A stretch of DNA of 64,000 nt from Nocardiopsis_B sediminis (GCF_042650565.1 NZ_JBHSBH010000012.1:1-64000); one strand, 5' to 3'. Counted from the stretch's first letter, positions 43,722 to 52,586 are shown. Translations and numbers: made by a program. Notes: generated by a model from the sequence alone, not told the origin.

Positions 43722-45641
43722 TCAGATATTTTTCGACTGCTGTTTGATCCGGTTTGTCAGCTCGGTCACCTGGTTGTAGATGGACCGGCGTTCGGCCATG
43801 AGCGACCGGATCTTGCGGTCGGCGTGCATCACCGTGGTGTGGTCCCTGCCACCGAACTGCTGGCCGATCTTGGGCAGCGACAGGTCGGTGAGCTCGCGGC
43901 ACAGGTACATCGCGATCTGCCGGGCGGTCACCAGCACCCGCGAGCGCGATGTGCCGCACAGGTCCTCGGTGCTCAGCCCGAAGTAGGACGCGGTCTGGGC
44001 CATGATCGCCGAGGCGGTGATCTCGGGCCCTTCGTCATCGGGGATCAGGTCCTTCAGGACGATCCCCGTGAGGTGCAGGTCCACCGACTGCCGGTTCAGG
44101 CTGGCGAAGGCGGTCACGCGGATGAGCGCGCCCTCGAGCTCGCGGATGTTGGTGGAGATCTTGCTCGCGATGAACTCCAGGACCTCCGGCGGCGCGGCCA
44201 GCCCCTCCTGGGCGGCCTTCTTGCGCAGGATGGCGATCCGGGTCTCGAGCTCGGGGGGCTGGACGTCGGTGATGAGCCCCCACTCGAACCGGTTGCGCAG
44301 CCGGTCCTCCAGGGTGACCAGCTGCTTGGGCGGCCGGTCGCTGGAGATCACGATCTGCTTGTTGGAGTTGTGCAGCGTATTGAAGGTGTGGAAGAACTCC
44401 TCCTGCGTCTGCTCCTTGTTCTCCAGGAACTGGATGTCGTCGACCAGGAGGACGTCGATGTCGCGGTAGCGGCGGCGGAAGCCGTCGGCCTTGCCGTCGC
44501 GGATCGAGTTGATGAACTCGTTCGTGAACTCCTCGGAACTGACGTAGCGCACCCGCGCGCCGTCGTAGAGGCGCTGGGCGTAGTGGCCGATGGCGTGCAG
44601 CAGGTGGGTCTTGCCCAGCCCCGAGCCGCCGTAGATGAACAACGGGTTGTAGGCCTTGGCCGGCGCCTCGGCGACCGCGACCGCGGCGGCGTGCGCGAAC
44701 CGGTTGCTGGACCCGATGACGAAGGTGTCGAAGGTGTACTTCGGGTTCAGCCGCGCGGGCTCGGTGGCGGCGTGGGGCCGGTCCGCGGCCGCACCCGACG
44801 GGTCAGGGGCGCCGGGCGGAGGGGTCGCCGGCGCCGCACCCGCGCCGGGGGAGTCGGGCGGGGCGACCGGGCCGGGCCCGGGCTCGCCGTGGTCGGGTGC
44901 GCCGGGAGCGTGGCCGGCCCCGGGGTGCGGGGGCGGCGGGGTGTCCCACGAGGGCGTCTCCCACGACGGGGTCTCCCAGCGGTTGGGCGGGTCCCAGTGC
45001 CGGGGCTCCTGCCAGCCGCGGTAGGGGTCGTGACCGGCGCGCGGGGCGAGCAGGTCGTCGCCGGCGCCGCCGCGGCCGGCCTGCTGCTGGGGGTGGCCGG
45101 GGTGGGGCGGGTACCCGTGCCGGTCGCGATCGGCCGGGGCGGGCTCGCCCGGATGCTGCCGGTGCGCCGCGTGGTGATGGGGTGCCTCGCCGAACCGGTC
45201 GGCGGGCGGCGGCTCCACGGCCGCGGGCGCGGGTGCGGGTGCGGGCGCCGCGGGCAGGTCGTCGGGCGCGGCCGGCTGCCAGCCGTGCCCCGCTGGGGCG
45301 GGGGCCGGTGCGGGGGAGGGGGCCGGCGGGCCGTAGCCGCCGGGCTGCGGGGGTGCGGGCGGCGGGGCGGGCTGTACGACGGCGGGGTCGACGGTGACCG
45401 CGACCCGGATGTCGCGGCCCAGCTCGGCGGAGAGCGCCTGGCTGATGGCCGGGCGCAGCCGGGTCTCGAGGATCTCCTTGGCGAACTCGTTGGGGGCCGC
45501 GAGCAGGGCGGTGTCCTCGATCAGCCCCAGGGGCCGGGTCTGCGGCAGCCAGGCTCTCTGCTGCGGCGGCAGGGCGCTGTTGTCGAGGCTGTCCAGCACG
45601 CTCGACCACACCATTGCGAGGTTGACCTGTGCCTCAGACAC
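43722..45641 (-). CDS. dnaA: chromosomal replication initiator DnaA
   Basis: 639 residues from GTG 45641. Domain I at 1-88, then a long Pro/Ala/His-rich domain II (about 90-295) with a small repeat WETPSWETPSWDTP (222-235). Domain III AAA+ follows with Walker A GGSGLGKTH (338-346) and LLVDDIQFL, then domain IV with the box-reading GGRDHTTVMHADRKI (597-611). DnaA-ATP binds the boxes on both sides of this gene and opens oriC. The linker length is Streptomyces-like. Confidence 0.98.
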   Translation of the reverse strand: MSEAQVNLAMVWSSVLDSLDNSALPPQQRAWLPQTRPLGLIEDTALLAAPNEFAKEILETRLRPAISQALSAELGRDIRVAVTVDPAVVQPAPPPAPPQPGGYGPPAPSPAPAPAPAGHGWQPAAPDDLPAAPAPAPAPAAVEPPPADRFGEAPHHHAAHRQHPGEPAPADRDRHGYPPHPGHPQQQAGRGGAGDDLLAPRAGHDPYRGWQEPRHWDPPNRWETPSWETPSWDTPPPPHPGAGHAPGAPDHGEPGPGPVAPPDSPGAGAAPATPPPGAPDPSGAAADRPHAATEPARLNPKYTFDTFVIGSSNRFAHAAAVAVAEAPAKAYNPLFIYGGSGLGKTHLLHAIGHYAQRLYDGARVRYVSSEEFTNEFINSIRDGKADGFRRRYRDIDVLLVDDIQFLENKEQTQEEFFHTFNTLHNSNKQIVISSDRPPKQLVTLEDRLRNRFEWGLITDVQPPELETRIAILRKKAAQEGLAAPPEVLEFIASKISTNIRELEGALIRVTAFASLNRQSVDLHLTGIVLKDLIPDDEGPEITASAIMAQTASYFGLSTEDLCGTSRSRVLVTARQIAMYLCRELTDLSLPKIGQQFGGRDHTTVMHADRKIRSLMAERRSIYNQVTELTNRIKQQSKNI

Positions 45642-46371
45642 GGTGACCTGCCATGGTTCGTCCCCTTCTCACGGTCGGCTGCTCCTGGCCCGGCGAACGG
45701 CCCCACGCGGTGCCGGACATCCCATTGTCCCGTCCGGCGGGGCGGGCGGGACACGTCGGGAAGCCGCGCTCACCACCTGTGCCCTGTGGGTAACCAGGGG
45801 TGTAATTGTGGACTGGGCTGTGTACGGTGTCGCGCCCGCGTGCGGGCTCTGGTTTCCTGGGTCCCAACGGGCTTCCACAACTTTCCGGCATCGTCCACAT
45901 GTTGTGCACGGGCTTGTACACAGCCTGACAGAATCGCGCGACCGCGGTCGACTTATCCACAAATCCCTGGTCAGGGGCTGTGTGGAGGTCACCGGGCACG
46001 GTCGGTCACCGCCGCGGACGCACACATGGGGGAGCAGAACGAGGTTCCGTGGTTATCCACAGCTTAGGGGTGGCCGGGGACCGTACACAGCCTGTGGAGG
46101 ACGTGTTGTCCACAGGCCGGCTTTTCTGTGGACGGTAGGATCCGGGCCGCACCGGCCGGGCCGCAGCGATTTGACCGCGGTCCGGGCAGCCCGTATGTTC
46201 TTTATGCTTTAGTCGCTATCCGTCTGTGCACCGGTCTTGCGGGCGCGGTGCGGGTAGGCGGGCGGGTGATGTCCTCCGACGTTCCCGTGACGTCGACGAG
46301 CGCAGACACACCTGGGCCCCGCGCCGGCGGGGCCGTGCCGTACTTTTCTGACACGCCTCTGGAGCCGAGCA
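45642..46371. promoter_or_regulatory. dnaA-rpmH region with a second group of DnaA boxes
   Basis: 730 bp between divergent genes. DnaA boxes: TTATCCACA at 45954-45962 and 46053-46061, TTGTCCACA at 46106-46114, and weaker TCGTCCACA (45891), TGTGGACTG (45807) and TGTGGACGG (46127). These could autoregulate dnaA or form a second origin sub-region. The rpmH promoter is at 46171-46199. No gene was seen. Confidence 0.7.
46171..46199 (+). promoter_or_regulatory. rpmH promoter
   Basis: -35 TTGACC (46171-46176) and -10 TATGTT (46194-46199) with a 17-bp spacer, giving a leader of about 165 nt before rpmH. Confidence 0.55.
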
Positions 46372-46515
46372 GTGAGCAAGCGTACTTTCCAGCCGAACAA
46401 CCGCCGTCGCGCGAAGGTCCACGGGTTCCGGCTGCGCATGCGGACCCGTGCTGGACGCGCGATCGTCGCCGCGCGCCGGAGCAAGGGGCGCGTGCGGCTG
46501 ACCGTGAGCCAGTAG
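46372..46515 (+). CDS. rpmH: 50S ribosomal protein L34
   Basis: 47 residues from GTG 46372 (GGAG eight bases upstream): starts SKRTFQPNNRRRAKVHGFR after the initiator, continues RMRTRAGRAIVAARRSKGR and ends VRLTVSQ. This is the complete, very basic L34. It is short enough to be missed by length-filtered ORF calling. It heads the rpmH-rnpA-yidD-yidC-jag block. Confidence 0.97.
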   Translation: MSKRTFQPNNRRRAKVHGFRLRMRTRAGRAIVAARRSKGRVRLTVSQ

Positions 46516-46597
46516 CCGCGGCGAATCGATCGTTGACGTTTGGGCCGGCTGCCTGCTTCGGCGGCCGGCCCTCTTCTCATGTTCGGGGGCCCCTCCG

Positions 46598-47032
46598 ATG
46601 TTGTCGCCTCAGAACCGCATGCGGCGCAGCACCGAGTTCGGCCTCGTCATGCGCACGGGCCGGCGGGCCGGGCGCGACGCGCTCGGCGTCGTCTACGCCC
46701 CGCCCCCGCCGGCCGGGGCGGGCCCCGGCCATGGGGCGCCGCGTGTGGGGTTCGTGGTGAGCAAGGCGGTCGGCAACGCGGTGGTCCGCAAGCGCGTCCA
46801 GCGACGGCTGCGCCACCTGATGCGCGATCGGCTGTCCTCCCTGCCTGAAGGTAGCCTGCTGGTAGTGCGGGCCAGACCCCTGGCCGCGTCTCTGCGGTAC
46901 GACACGCTGGCCGCGCAGCTCGACGGTGCTCTCGCTTCGGCGATGCGCCCCCGGAAGAACGCGACACGCCGTCGCCGGGGGCCCGGCGCATCCGGCGGTG
47001 CGCGGTCCGGCGAGGAGCAGGCGGATCGATGA
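46598..47032 (+). CDS. rnpA: ribonuclease P protein component
   Basis: 144 residues: MLSPQNRMRRSTEFGLVMRTGRRAG and the RNR motif FVVSKAVGNAVVRKRVQRRLRH (about 50-71). It binds the RNase P RNA and helps it trim tRNA 5' leaders. The C-terminal 25 residues are a basic, disordered extension (RKNATRRRRGPG). Overlaps yidD by 4 bp. Confidence 0.95.
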   Translation: MLSPQNRMRRSTEFGLVMRTGRRAGRDALGVVYAPPPPAGAGPGHGAPRVGFVVSKAVGNAVVRKRVQRRLRHLMRDRLSSLPEGSLLVVRARPLAASLRYDTLAAQLDGALASAMRPRKNATRRRRGPGASGGARSGEEQADR

Positions 47033-47346
47033 GCGATGACAGACCCACCCCGGCGGCGCGGCTGCTGACGGTGCCCATCCGCGGGTACCAGCGGTTCATC
47101 AGCCCCCTGTTCCCGCCGGTGTGCCGGTTCTACCCCTCGTGCAGTGCCTATGCGGTGCAGGCGCTCGCGGTCCACGGGGCGTCCCGGGGGCTGTGGCTGA
47201 CCGTCCGGAGGATCGCCCGCTGCCATCCGTTCCATCCGGGCGGACTGGATCCGGTCCCGCCCCGGAGGGGCGAGCGCGACGGGGAAGCGAATGACCCGGG
47301 CCGAGGGGCAGATGGCGATGTCGTTTCCCCGTCCGACGGCCTGTAG
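47029..47346 (+). CDS. yidD: membrane protein insertion efficiency factor YidD
   Basis: 105 residues: IRGYQRFISPLFPPVCRFYPSCSAYAVQALAVHGASRGLWLTVRRIARCHPFHPGGLDPVP is the whole conserved YidD domain with its three cysteines. The last 30 residues are polar and variable. YidD assists YidC-dependent membrane insertion. ATGA overlap with rnpA. Confidence 0.95.
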   Translation: MSDDRPTPAARLLTVPIRGYQRFISPLFPPVCRFYPSCSAYAVQALAVHGASRGLWLTVRRIARCHPFHPGGLDPVPPRRGERDGEANDPGRGADGDVVSPSDGL

Positions 47347-47373
47347 CGAATCGAAGTAAGAGGGAGTTGGCCG

Positions 47374-48324
47374 GTGCTGGACTGGCTTTACAACATCGTC
47401 GGCTGGGTGCTGATCCAGATCCACACGGGTCTGACCGCTCTGGGGCTGGATCCTGATAGCGGCTGGGCGTGGGGCCTGTCCATCGTCACCCTGACCGTTC
47501 TCGTGCGGCTCATCATGGTCCCGCTGTTCGTGAAGCAGATGCACACGCAGCGCAAGATGCAGGACATGCAGCCGCAGATGCAGAAGGTGCGCGAGCGCTA
47601 CAAGCACGACAAGCAGCGCCAGCAGCAGGAGATGATGAAGCTCTACCAGGAGAGCGGCACCAACCCCGTCATGGGGTGCCTGCCCCTCCTGTTGCAGATG
47701 CCGGTCTTCTTCGCCCTCTTCAGCGTGCTGCGCAGCGTCGCCCAGGGCCAGGTGCAGTACGGCTTCACCGATCAGCTGGTGGCCAGCGCGCAGGGGGCGC
47801 TGATCTTCCACGCTCCGCTGGCCGCGCAGTTCACCAGCTCCACCCAGGAGCTCGCGCAGTACGGCGCCGACCCGATGATGGCCAAGGTCGTCATCGTCAT
47901 CGCCTGCGTGATCATGGGTGCGACCACCTTCCTGACCATGCGGCAGAGCATCAAGCGCAGCTCGATGTCGATGCAGTCCGTGCAGATGGCGGACAACCCG
48001 ATGATGCAGTCGCAGAAGATCATGATGTACATGGCGCCGGCCTTCGGCCTCTTCGGCCTGGGCATGCCCATCGGCGTGTTGATCTACTGGGTGACCTCCA
48101 ACGTCTGGACGATGGGACAGCAGCACTTCCTGTACCGCAAGCACCCGGTGCCCGGCGAAGGCGGCGAGTCCGCGGCGCGGACGTCGCCGAACGGATCGGC
48201 GAAGGGTCTGCTCGGCAAGCGCAAGGAGTCCGCGCCGGAACCGGTCGAACAGCCTAAGATCGAGCGTAGGCAGCCGAAGAAGCAGTCGCGGGCCAAGCGC
48301 TCCGGCGGCAACCCGCAGAAGTAG
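47374..48324 (+). CDS. yidC: membrane protein insertase YidC
   Basis: 316 residues from GTG 47374 (GAGGGAG upstream). The short N-terminus MLDWLYNIVGWVLIQIHTGL has no large periplasmic domain, as in Gram-positives. The core is LIMVPLFVKQMHTQRKMQDMQPQMQKVRERYKHD (cytoplasmic hairpin), NPVMGCLPLLLQMPVFFALFSVL and the later membrane helices. The C-terminal tail is basic (KKQSRAKRSGG), ribosome-binding-like. It inserts membrane proteins alone or with SecYEG. Confidence 0.96.
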   Translation: MLDWLYNIVGWVLIQIHTGLTALGLDPDSGWAWGLSIVTLTVLVRLIMVPLFVKQMHTQRKMQDMQPQMQKVRERYKHDKQRQQQEMMKLYQESGTNPVMGCLPLLLQMPVFFALFSVLRSVAQGQVQYGFTDQLVASAQGALIFHAPLAAQFTSSTQELAQYGADPMMAKVVIVIACVIMGATTFLTMRQSIKRSSMSMQSVQMADNPMMQSQKIMMYMAPAFGLFGLGMPIGVLIYWVTSNVWTMGQQHFLYRKHPVPGEGGESAARTSPNGSAKGLLGKRKESAPEPVEQPKIERRQPKKQSRAKRSGGNPQK

Positions 48325-48413
48325 GGCTTTCGGGGGTATCGGATGCGTGCGCAGGCGCCAGCCCTGGAAGCGCACGACCGGGCACCATCTCAGACGTTAG
48401 GAGACAGCTCGCT

Positions 48414-48971
48414 GTGAGCAGCAACACCGAGGACGCGGAGGACACCCGCGGCAGTGTCGCGGTCGCGGAGGCACCCGAGGATCGCGAGGCCGAGCCGGAG
48501 GGCGGCGTCGACCTGGAGGCCCTCGAAGCCGAGGGCGACATCGCGGCCGACTACATCGAGGGACTGCTCGACATCGCCGACTTCGACGGCGACATCGACA
48601 TGGACGTCGAAGGCGACCGCGCGATGGTCGCCGTCGTGGGCGCGACCCTCGACGACCTCATCGGCGACAAGGGCGAGGTGCTGGAGGCGCTCCAGGAGCT
48701 CACCCGCCTCGCGGTGCACCGCAGCACCGGCAACCGCAGCCGGCTGATGCTCGACATCGGCGGGTACCGGGAGGGCCGTCGCAAGACGCTCACGCGCCTC
48801 GGTGCCGAAGCGGCCGAGGACGTGAAGAAGTCCGGTGAGGTGAAGCCCCTCGCTCCGATGACGCCCTTCGAGCGCAAGGTCGTCCACGATGCCGTGGCGG
48901 CGGCAGGGTTGCGGAGTGAGTCCGAGGGCGAGGAGCCCAACCGCTACGTCGTGGTCCACCCGGCCGACTGA
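48414..48971 (+). CDS. jag: Jag/KhpB-like RNA-binding protein (KH-R3H)
   Basis: 185 residues from GTG 48414. An acidic N-terminal 45 residues, a KH-type domain (DRAMVAVVGATLDDLIGDKGEVLEALQELTRLAVHR, about 72-108; GDKG loop) and a C-terminal R3H domain (APMTPFERKVVHDAVAAA, R and H present). In Gram-positives this protein pairs with YidC genes and controls cell-division and envelope mRNAs. It is 89 bp after yidC; a strong terminator follows. Confidence 0.92.
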   Translation: MSSNTEDAEDTRGSVAVAEAPEDREAEPEGGVDLEALEAEGDIAADYIEGLLDIADFDGDIDMDVEGDRAMVAVVGATLDDLIGDKGEVLEALQELTRLAVHRSTGNRSRLMLDIGGYREGRRKTLTRLGAEAAEDVKKSGEVKPLAPMTPFERKVVHDAVAAAGLRSESEGEEPNRYVVVHPAD

Positions 48972-49049
48972 CCGGATCCGATGCGCACGGAGCTGTGCAA
49001 CGGCGGGTAGATCACGGAGAAGTCCGTTTCCGGTTGAAACTGTGGCTCA

Positions 49050-49065
49050 TGTTTCACGTGAAACG
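49050..49065. promoter_or_regulatory. parS: parS site 2
   Basis: TGTTTCACGTGAAACG, 15 of 16 consensus bases, between jag and rsmG. Confidence 0.93.
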
Positions 49066-49084
49066 GCGGCGCACGAACGAATGG

Positions 49085-49116
49085 GCGCCCCCCACACATA
49101 GGATCGTGGGGGGCGC
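49085..49116 (+). terminator. terminator after jag
   Basis: An 11-bp stem (GCGCCCCCCAC / GTGGGGGGCGC) with a 10-base loop, followed by TTTCGT. Confidence 0.8.
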
Positions 49117-49214
49117 TTTCGTATGTCTCCCCCCGGCTTTCCCTGAGTGGTTTCGGCGACTCATCGAGAAGTCGACCTAGTGATACGCGCATGAAATGGC
49201 CAAGGTGGTGACTG

Positions 49215-49931
49215 ATGACCGCGGGTGCTGACCGGCGTGTGGCACCGCCCGAACAGGCGAGGGTGCTGTTCGCCGACGCCCTGCCCCGAGTCGTCCGCTA
49301 CGCGGACTTGCTGGCCGACGCCGGCGTGGAGCGCGGGCTGATCGGTCCGCGGGAGGTGCCGCGCCTGTGGGAGCGGCACCTGATGAACTGCGCCGTCGTC
49401 GAGGAATTGATCCCCGAAGGCTCTGATGTCGTGGACATCGGATCGGGGGCGGGTCTCCCCGGCGTCGTGCTGGGGCTGATGCGCCCGGACCTTACGGTGA
49501 CGCTGCTGGAGCCGCTGCTGCGCCGCACGGTGTTCCTGCGGGAGTGTGTCGACCTGCTGGAGCTGGAGAACGTCACCGTACTCCGCGGCCGGGCCGAAGA
49601 AGTGAAGGCGGAGCTGCGGGCCGACATCGTGACCGCGCGGGCGGTGGCCCCGCTTCCGCGCCTCGCGGGGTGGGCGTTGCCATTGCTGCGCAAGGGAGGG
49701 AGCCTGCTCGCCCTCAAGGGAGAGCAGGCGGAGAGCGAGTTGGCGGAGTCGCGGGACGATTTGTCGGCACTACGTCCCTGCGTCGCCGATGTGATTCGGG
49801 TTGGGCGCGGTAAGGTCGAACCCGCTACCACGGTCGTTCGCGTCACGGTCACATCCGAGAGCGACCATGCCACTCAGCCCAGGACGCGACGTGCGCCGGG
49901 CGGCAGGAAAAAGCGCGGACGGAAGAGGTGA
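49215..49931 (+). CDS. rsmG: 16S rRNA (guanine-527-N7)-methyltransferase
   Basis: 238 residues. VPRLWERHLMNCAVVEELIPEGSDVVDIGSGAGLPGVVLGLMRPDLTVTLLEPLLRRTVFL (about 54-114) contains the SAM motif DIGSGAGLPG. VTARAVAPLPRLAGWALPLLRKGGSLLALKG follows. It methylates G527 of 16S rRNA; loss gives low-level streptomycin resistance. The basic tail GGRKKRGRKR is typical. Overlaps parA by 4 bp. Confidence 0.96.
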   Translation: MTAGADRRVAPPEQARVLFADALPRVVRYADLLADAGVERGLIGPREVPRLWERHLMNCAVVEELIPEGSDVVDIGSGAGLPGVVLGLMRPDLTVTLLEPLLRRTVFLRECVDLLELENVTVLRGRAEEVKAELRADIVTARAVAPLPRLAGWALPLLRKGGSLLALKGEQAESELAESRDDLSALRPCVADVIRVGRGKVEPATTVVRVTVTSESDHATQPRTRRAPGGRKKRGRKR

Positions 49932-50917
49932 ACTCATTCGTGTCCCAGAACCAGGCTGACAGCGTCGGTGCTTCGGTTTCACGTGAAACATCGTCGTGGG
50001 CGGACACCGATATCGATGTGATGGCGCCCCCTGCCGATCTCGATGTCGGACTCGATACGCCGATCGCGCGTGCGGCACGCGCGGCGATGTCGGTACGCGG
50101 CCACGGCGACGACTCATGGCCACGCCCCGCTGAGTGCCGCATCATCAGCGTCGCCAACCAGAAGGGCGGGGTGGGCAAGACGACCACCACCGTCAACATC
50201 GCCGCCTCGCTGGCGATGCACGGCAACCGCGTCCTCGTTGTCGACCTCGATCCCCAGGGCAACGCGTCCACGGCCTTGGGGATGGAGCGCGGCACCGATG
50301 CCCGTTCCATCTACCACTGCCTGGTGGAGGACGAGGAGATCCGCGACCTCGCGCGCCCGGTTCCCGATATCGAGAACCTGTGGTGCGTCCCCGCCACGAT
50401 CGACCTCGCCGGCGCGGAGATCGAGCTCGTCTCCCTGGTGGCCCGGGAATCCCGGCTCAAGCGCGCCTTCGCCGCCTATGACGTCAGCGGGCTGGACTAC
50501 ATCTTCATCGACTGCCCCCCGTCCCTCGGGCTGCTCACCGTCAACGCGATGGTCGCCTGCGACGAGGTACTGATCCCGATCCAGTGCGAGTACTACGCGC
50601 TGGAGGGGCTCGGCCAGCTGCTGCGCAACGTCGACCTCGTGAAGTCCCACCTCAACCCGTCGCTGGAGATCTCCACCATCCTGCTGACGATGTACGACGG
50701 CCGCACCCGGCTCGCTTCACAGGTTGCGGATGAAGTACGCCAGCACTTCGGAGATCTGGTACTCAAGACATTGGTGCCGCGGAGCGTCCGTGTCTCCGAG
50801 GCGCCGAGCTATGGGCAGTCCGTCATGACCTACGATCCCGGGTCCACCGGCGCCGTCGCCTACATGGAGTCGGCCCGCGAGATCGCGTACCGGGCGAAGA
50901 CGGGTGTCCGGACCTGA
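49928..50917 (+). CDS. parA: chromosome partitioning ATPase ParA
   Basis: 329 residues from GTG 49928. A polar N-terminal extension (about 70 residues) is followed by the deviant Walker A motif KGGVGKTTT (79-87), DLDPQGNASTALG, IFIDCPPSLGLLTVNAM and the C-terminal RSVRVSEAPSYGQSV. ParA-ATP polymers/gradients move ParB-parS complexes. Codons 17-21 (VSRET) are a parS site, so the gene carries its own centromere sequence. Translationally coupled to rsmG. Confidence 0.96.
   Translation: MNSFVSQNQADSVGASVSRETSSWADTDIDVMAPPADLDVGLDTPIARAARAAMSVRGHGDDSWPRPAECRIISVANQKGGVGKTTTTVNIAASLAMHGNRVLVVDLDPQGNASTALGMERGTDARSIYHCLVEDEEIRDLARPVPDIENLWCVPATIDLAGAEIELVSLVARESRLKRAFAAYDVSGLDYIFIDCPPSLGLLTVNAMVACDEVLIPIQCEYYALEGLGQLLRNVDLVKSHLNPSLEISTILLTMYDGRTRLASQVADEVRQHFGDLVLKTLVPRSVRVSEAPSYGQSVMTYDPGSTGAVAYMESAREIAYRAKTGVRT
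49975..49990. promoter_or_regulatory. parS: parS site 3, inside the parA coding sequence
   Basis: GGTTTCACGTGAAACA, 15 of 16 consensus bases, encoding Val-Ser-Arg-Glu-Thr near the ParA N-terminus. Confidence 0.93.
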
Positions 50918-50942
50918 ACACGGGACGTGAAGGGAGACGTCG

Positions 50943-51878
50943 GTGAGCCAGCAGCGGCGCGGGCTGGGCAAGGGGTTGGGCGCCCTCATTCCGCAGGGCC
51001 CCAGCGTGAGCGGTGGGGAAGGGACGGCGGCGCCCGCGACAGCGGAACGCGCCCCTGAACCGGTCGGTGGCGCCTATCTGGAGGAGATCGACGTCGGGTC
51101 GGTCGCCCCCAACCCCCGGCAGCCGCGCCAGCACTTCGACGAAGAGGCGCTCGAGGAGCTGCGCGCCTCCATCTCCGAGGTCGGCCTGCTCCAGCCGATC
51201 GTGGTGCGCAAGAACGGCCCCGACCGCTACGAGCTCATCATGGGCGAGCGGCGGTGGCGCGCCAGCAAGGAGGTCGGCCTCGACCGCATCCCCGCGATCG
51301 TGCGGGAGACCGGCGACGACGACCTGCTGCGCGATGCCCTCCTGGAGAACCTGCACCGCCAGCAGCTCAACCCGCTGGAGGAGGCCGCCGCCTACCAGCA
51401 GCTGCTGGACGACTTCGGCGCCACGCACGACGAGCTCGCCAAGCGGATCGGCCGTTCGCGCCCGCACATCACCAACACCCTCCGGCTGCTCAACCTCTCG
51501 CCCTCGGTGCAGCGCCGCGTCGCCGCGGGCGTGCTGAGCGCGGGGCACGCGCGGGCGCTGCTGTCGGTCGACGACTCCGAGACCCAGGACCGCCTCGCGC
51601 GCCGCATCGTCGAGGAGGGGCTGTCGGTCCGGGCGCTGGAGGAGATCATCACCCTGGGCGAGACCGGCGACGCGCGTACGGCCGCCCGTCGCAGCGCCGC
51701 CCGCTCGGCCCCGTCGCCGGAGATCGACGAATGGGCGAGCCGGCTGTCCGACGCCTTCGATACGCGGGTGAAGATCAACCAGGGGCGCAACAAGGGCAAG
51801 ATCGTCGTCGAGTTCGCGACGATGGAGGACCTGGAGCGCATCATCTCTGCCATGGCGCCGGGCGCCACGCAGGACTGA
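50943..51878 (+). CDS. parB: chromosome partitioning CTPase/DNA-binding protein ParB
   Basis: 311 residues from GTG 50943. ParA-binding start QQRRGLGKGLGALIPQG, the CTP-binding ParB/Srx domain with PRQHFDEEALEELRASI and MGERRWRAS, the parS-reading HTH (THDELAKRIGRSRPHITNTLRLLNL) and a C-terminal dimerisation domain (GKIVVEFATMEDLERII). It loads at the four parS sites seen here and spreads as a clamp. 25 bp after parA. Confidence 0.97.
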   Translation: MSQQRRGLGKGLGALIPQGPSVSGGEGTAAPATAERAPEPVGGAYLEEIDVGSVAPNPRQPRQHFDEEALEELRASISEVGLLQPIVVRKNGPDRYELIMGERRWRASKEVGLDRIPAIVRETGDDDLLRDALLENLHRQQLNPLEEAAAYQQLLDDFGATHDELAKRIGRSRPHITNTLRLLNLSPSVQRRVAAGVLSAGHARALLSVDDSETQDRLARRIVEEGLSVRALEEIITLGETGDARTAARRSAARSAPSPEIDEWASRLSDAFDTRVKINQGRNKGKIVVEFATMEDLERIISAMAPGATQD

Positions 51879-51940
51879 GAGCCGGTGTCGGCGCGGTGCT
51901 GACCGCGCCGACACCGGACGGCAGGGCGCTAAGAGAACGG

Positions 51941-51984
51941 CAATGGTGATCCGTCGGCAAAGCGACACCGCGGCATGTCGACAT
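51941..51984. repeat. dispersed intergenic motif, copy B
   Basis: CAATGGTGATCCGTCGG, then GCGACACCGCG, then the palindrome ATGTCGACAT (51975-51984): the same order of elements as at 3531-3583. It lies in the 320-bp parB-trxA gap. Confidence 0.45.
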
Positions 51985-52057
51985 AGTGCCGCCCCGGCGG
52001 CTCCTGTGGCCCAGTGGGGCACTACAAGCGGGACAGCCTGAGCCGCGCCTTGTTACT

Positions 52058-52073
52058 TGTTTCACGTGAAACA
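52058..52073. promoter_or_regulatory. parS: parS site 4 (perfect)
   Basis: TGTTTCACGTGAAACA, the exact 16-bp consensus, 180 bp after parB. Confidence 0.97.
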
Positions 52074-52140
52074 GCACGCAGCGAACGACCCCTCCGACCG
52101 GTCCGGCGCCGACGTCACTGCGAGCACGACGACGACCGAT

Positions 52141-52186
52141 CACAAACGAAGGCCCCGGGATCGCGATCCCGGGGCCTTCGTTTGTG
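52141..52186. terminator. perfect 46-bp palindrome, bidirectional terminator parB/trxA
   Basis: A perfect inverted repeat (half-site CACAAACGAAGGCCCC then GGGATCG) between convergent parB and trxA. The GC-rich stem is flanked by CGTTTGTG on the exit side in both directions. Confidence 0.85.
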
Positions 52187-52198
52187 GAGCGCGGCGGA

Positions 52199-52522
52199 TC
52201 AGATGAACTCCGCGAGGTCCTTCTCCAGAAGGCGCTTGGGCTTGGCGCCCATGATCTGCTTGACGACCTCACCGTCCTTGAAGACGTTCATGGTCGGGAT
52301 CTGCATGACGCCGTACTCGCGGGTGATGTTGGGGTTCTCGTCGGTGTTGAGCTTGACGATCTTCAGCTTGTCGCCGTGCTGGTCCGCGATCTCCTTCAGG
52401 ATCGGGGCGATCTGCTTGCAGGGACCGCACCATTCGGCCCAGAAGTCGACCAGAACCGGCTTGTCGCTCTTCAGTACTTCAGCTTCGAAATTGGCGTCCG
52501 TCACCTTGGTCAGGTCGGCCAT
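52199..52522 (-). CDS. trxA: thioredoxin
   Basis: 107 residues with the active site WCGPC (C32, C35) in LVDFWAEWCGPCKQIAPIL and the cis-proline loop VMQIPTMNVFKDGE. It reduces protein disulfides using electrons from the TrxB encoded upstream. The gene is 64 bp after trxB on the minus strand. Confidence 0.97.
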   Translation of the reverse strand: MADLTKVTDANFEAEVLKSDKPVLVDFWAEWCGPCKQIAPILKEIADQHGDKLKIVKLNTDENPNITREYGVMQIPTMNVFKDGEVVKQIMGAKPKRLLEKDLAEFI

Positions 52523-52586
52523 GGCGGTCTCCTCGTAGTCGGGTCGGTCGTGTGTTCAACGGGCGGAGCGGTCCGGGGACCGGGGA

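Noticed and set aside
44897..45397. plus-strand ORFs opposite the dnaA linker
   Set aside because: Shadows of the Pro/Ala-rich domain II of DnaA.
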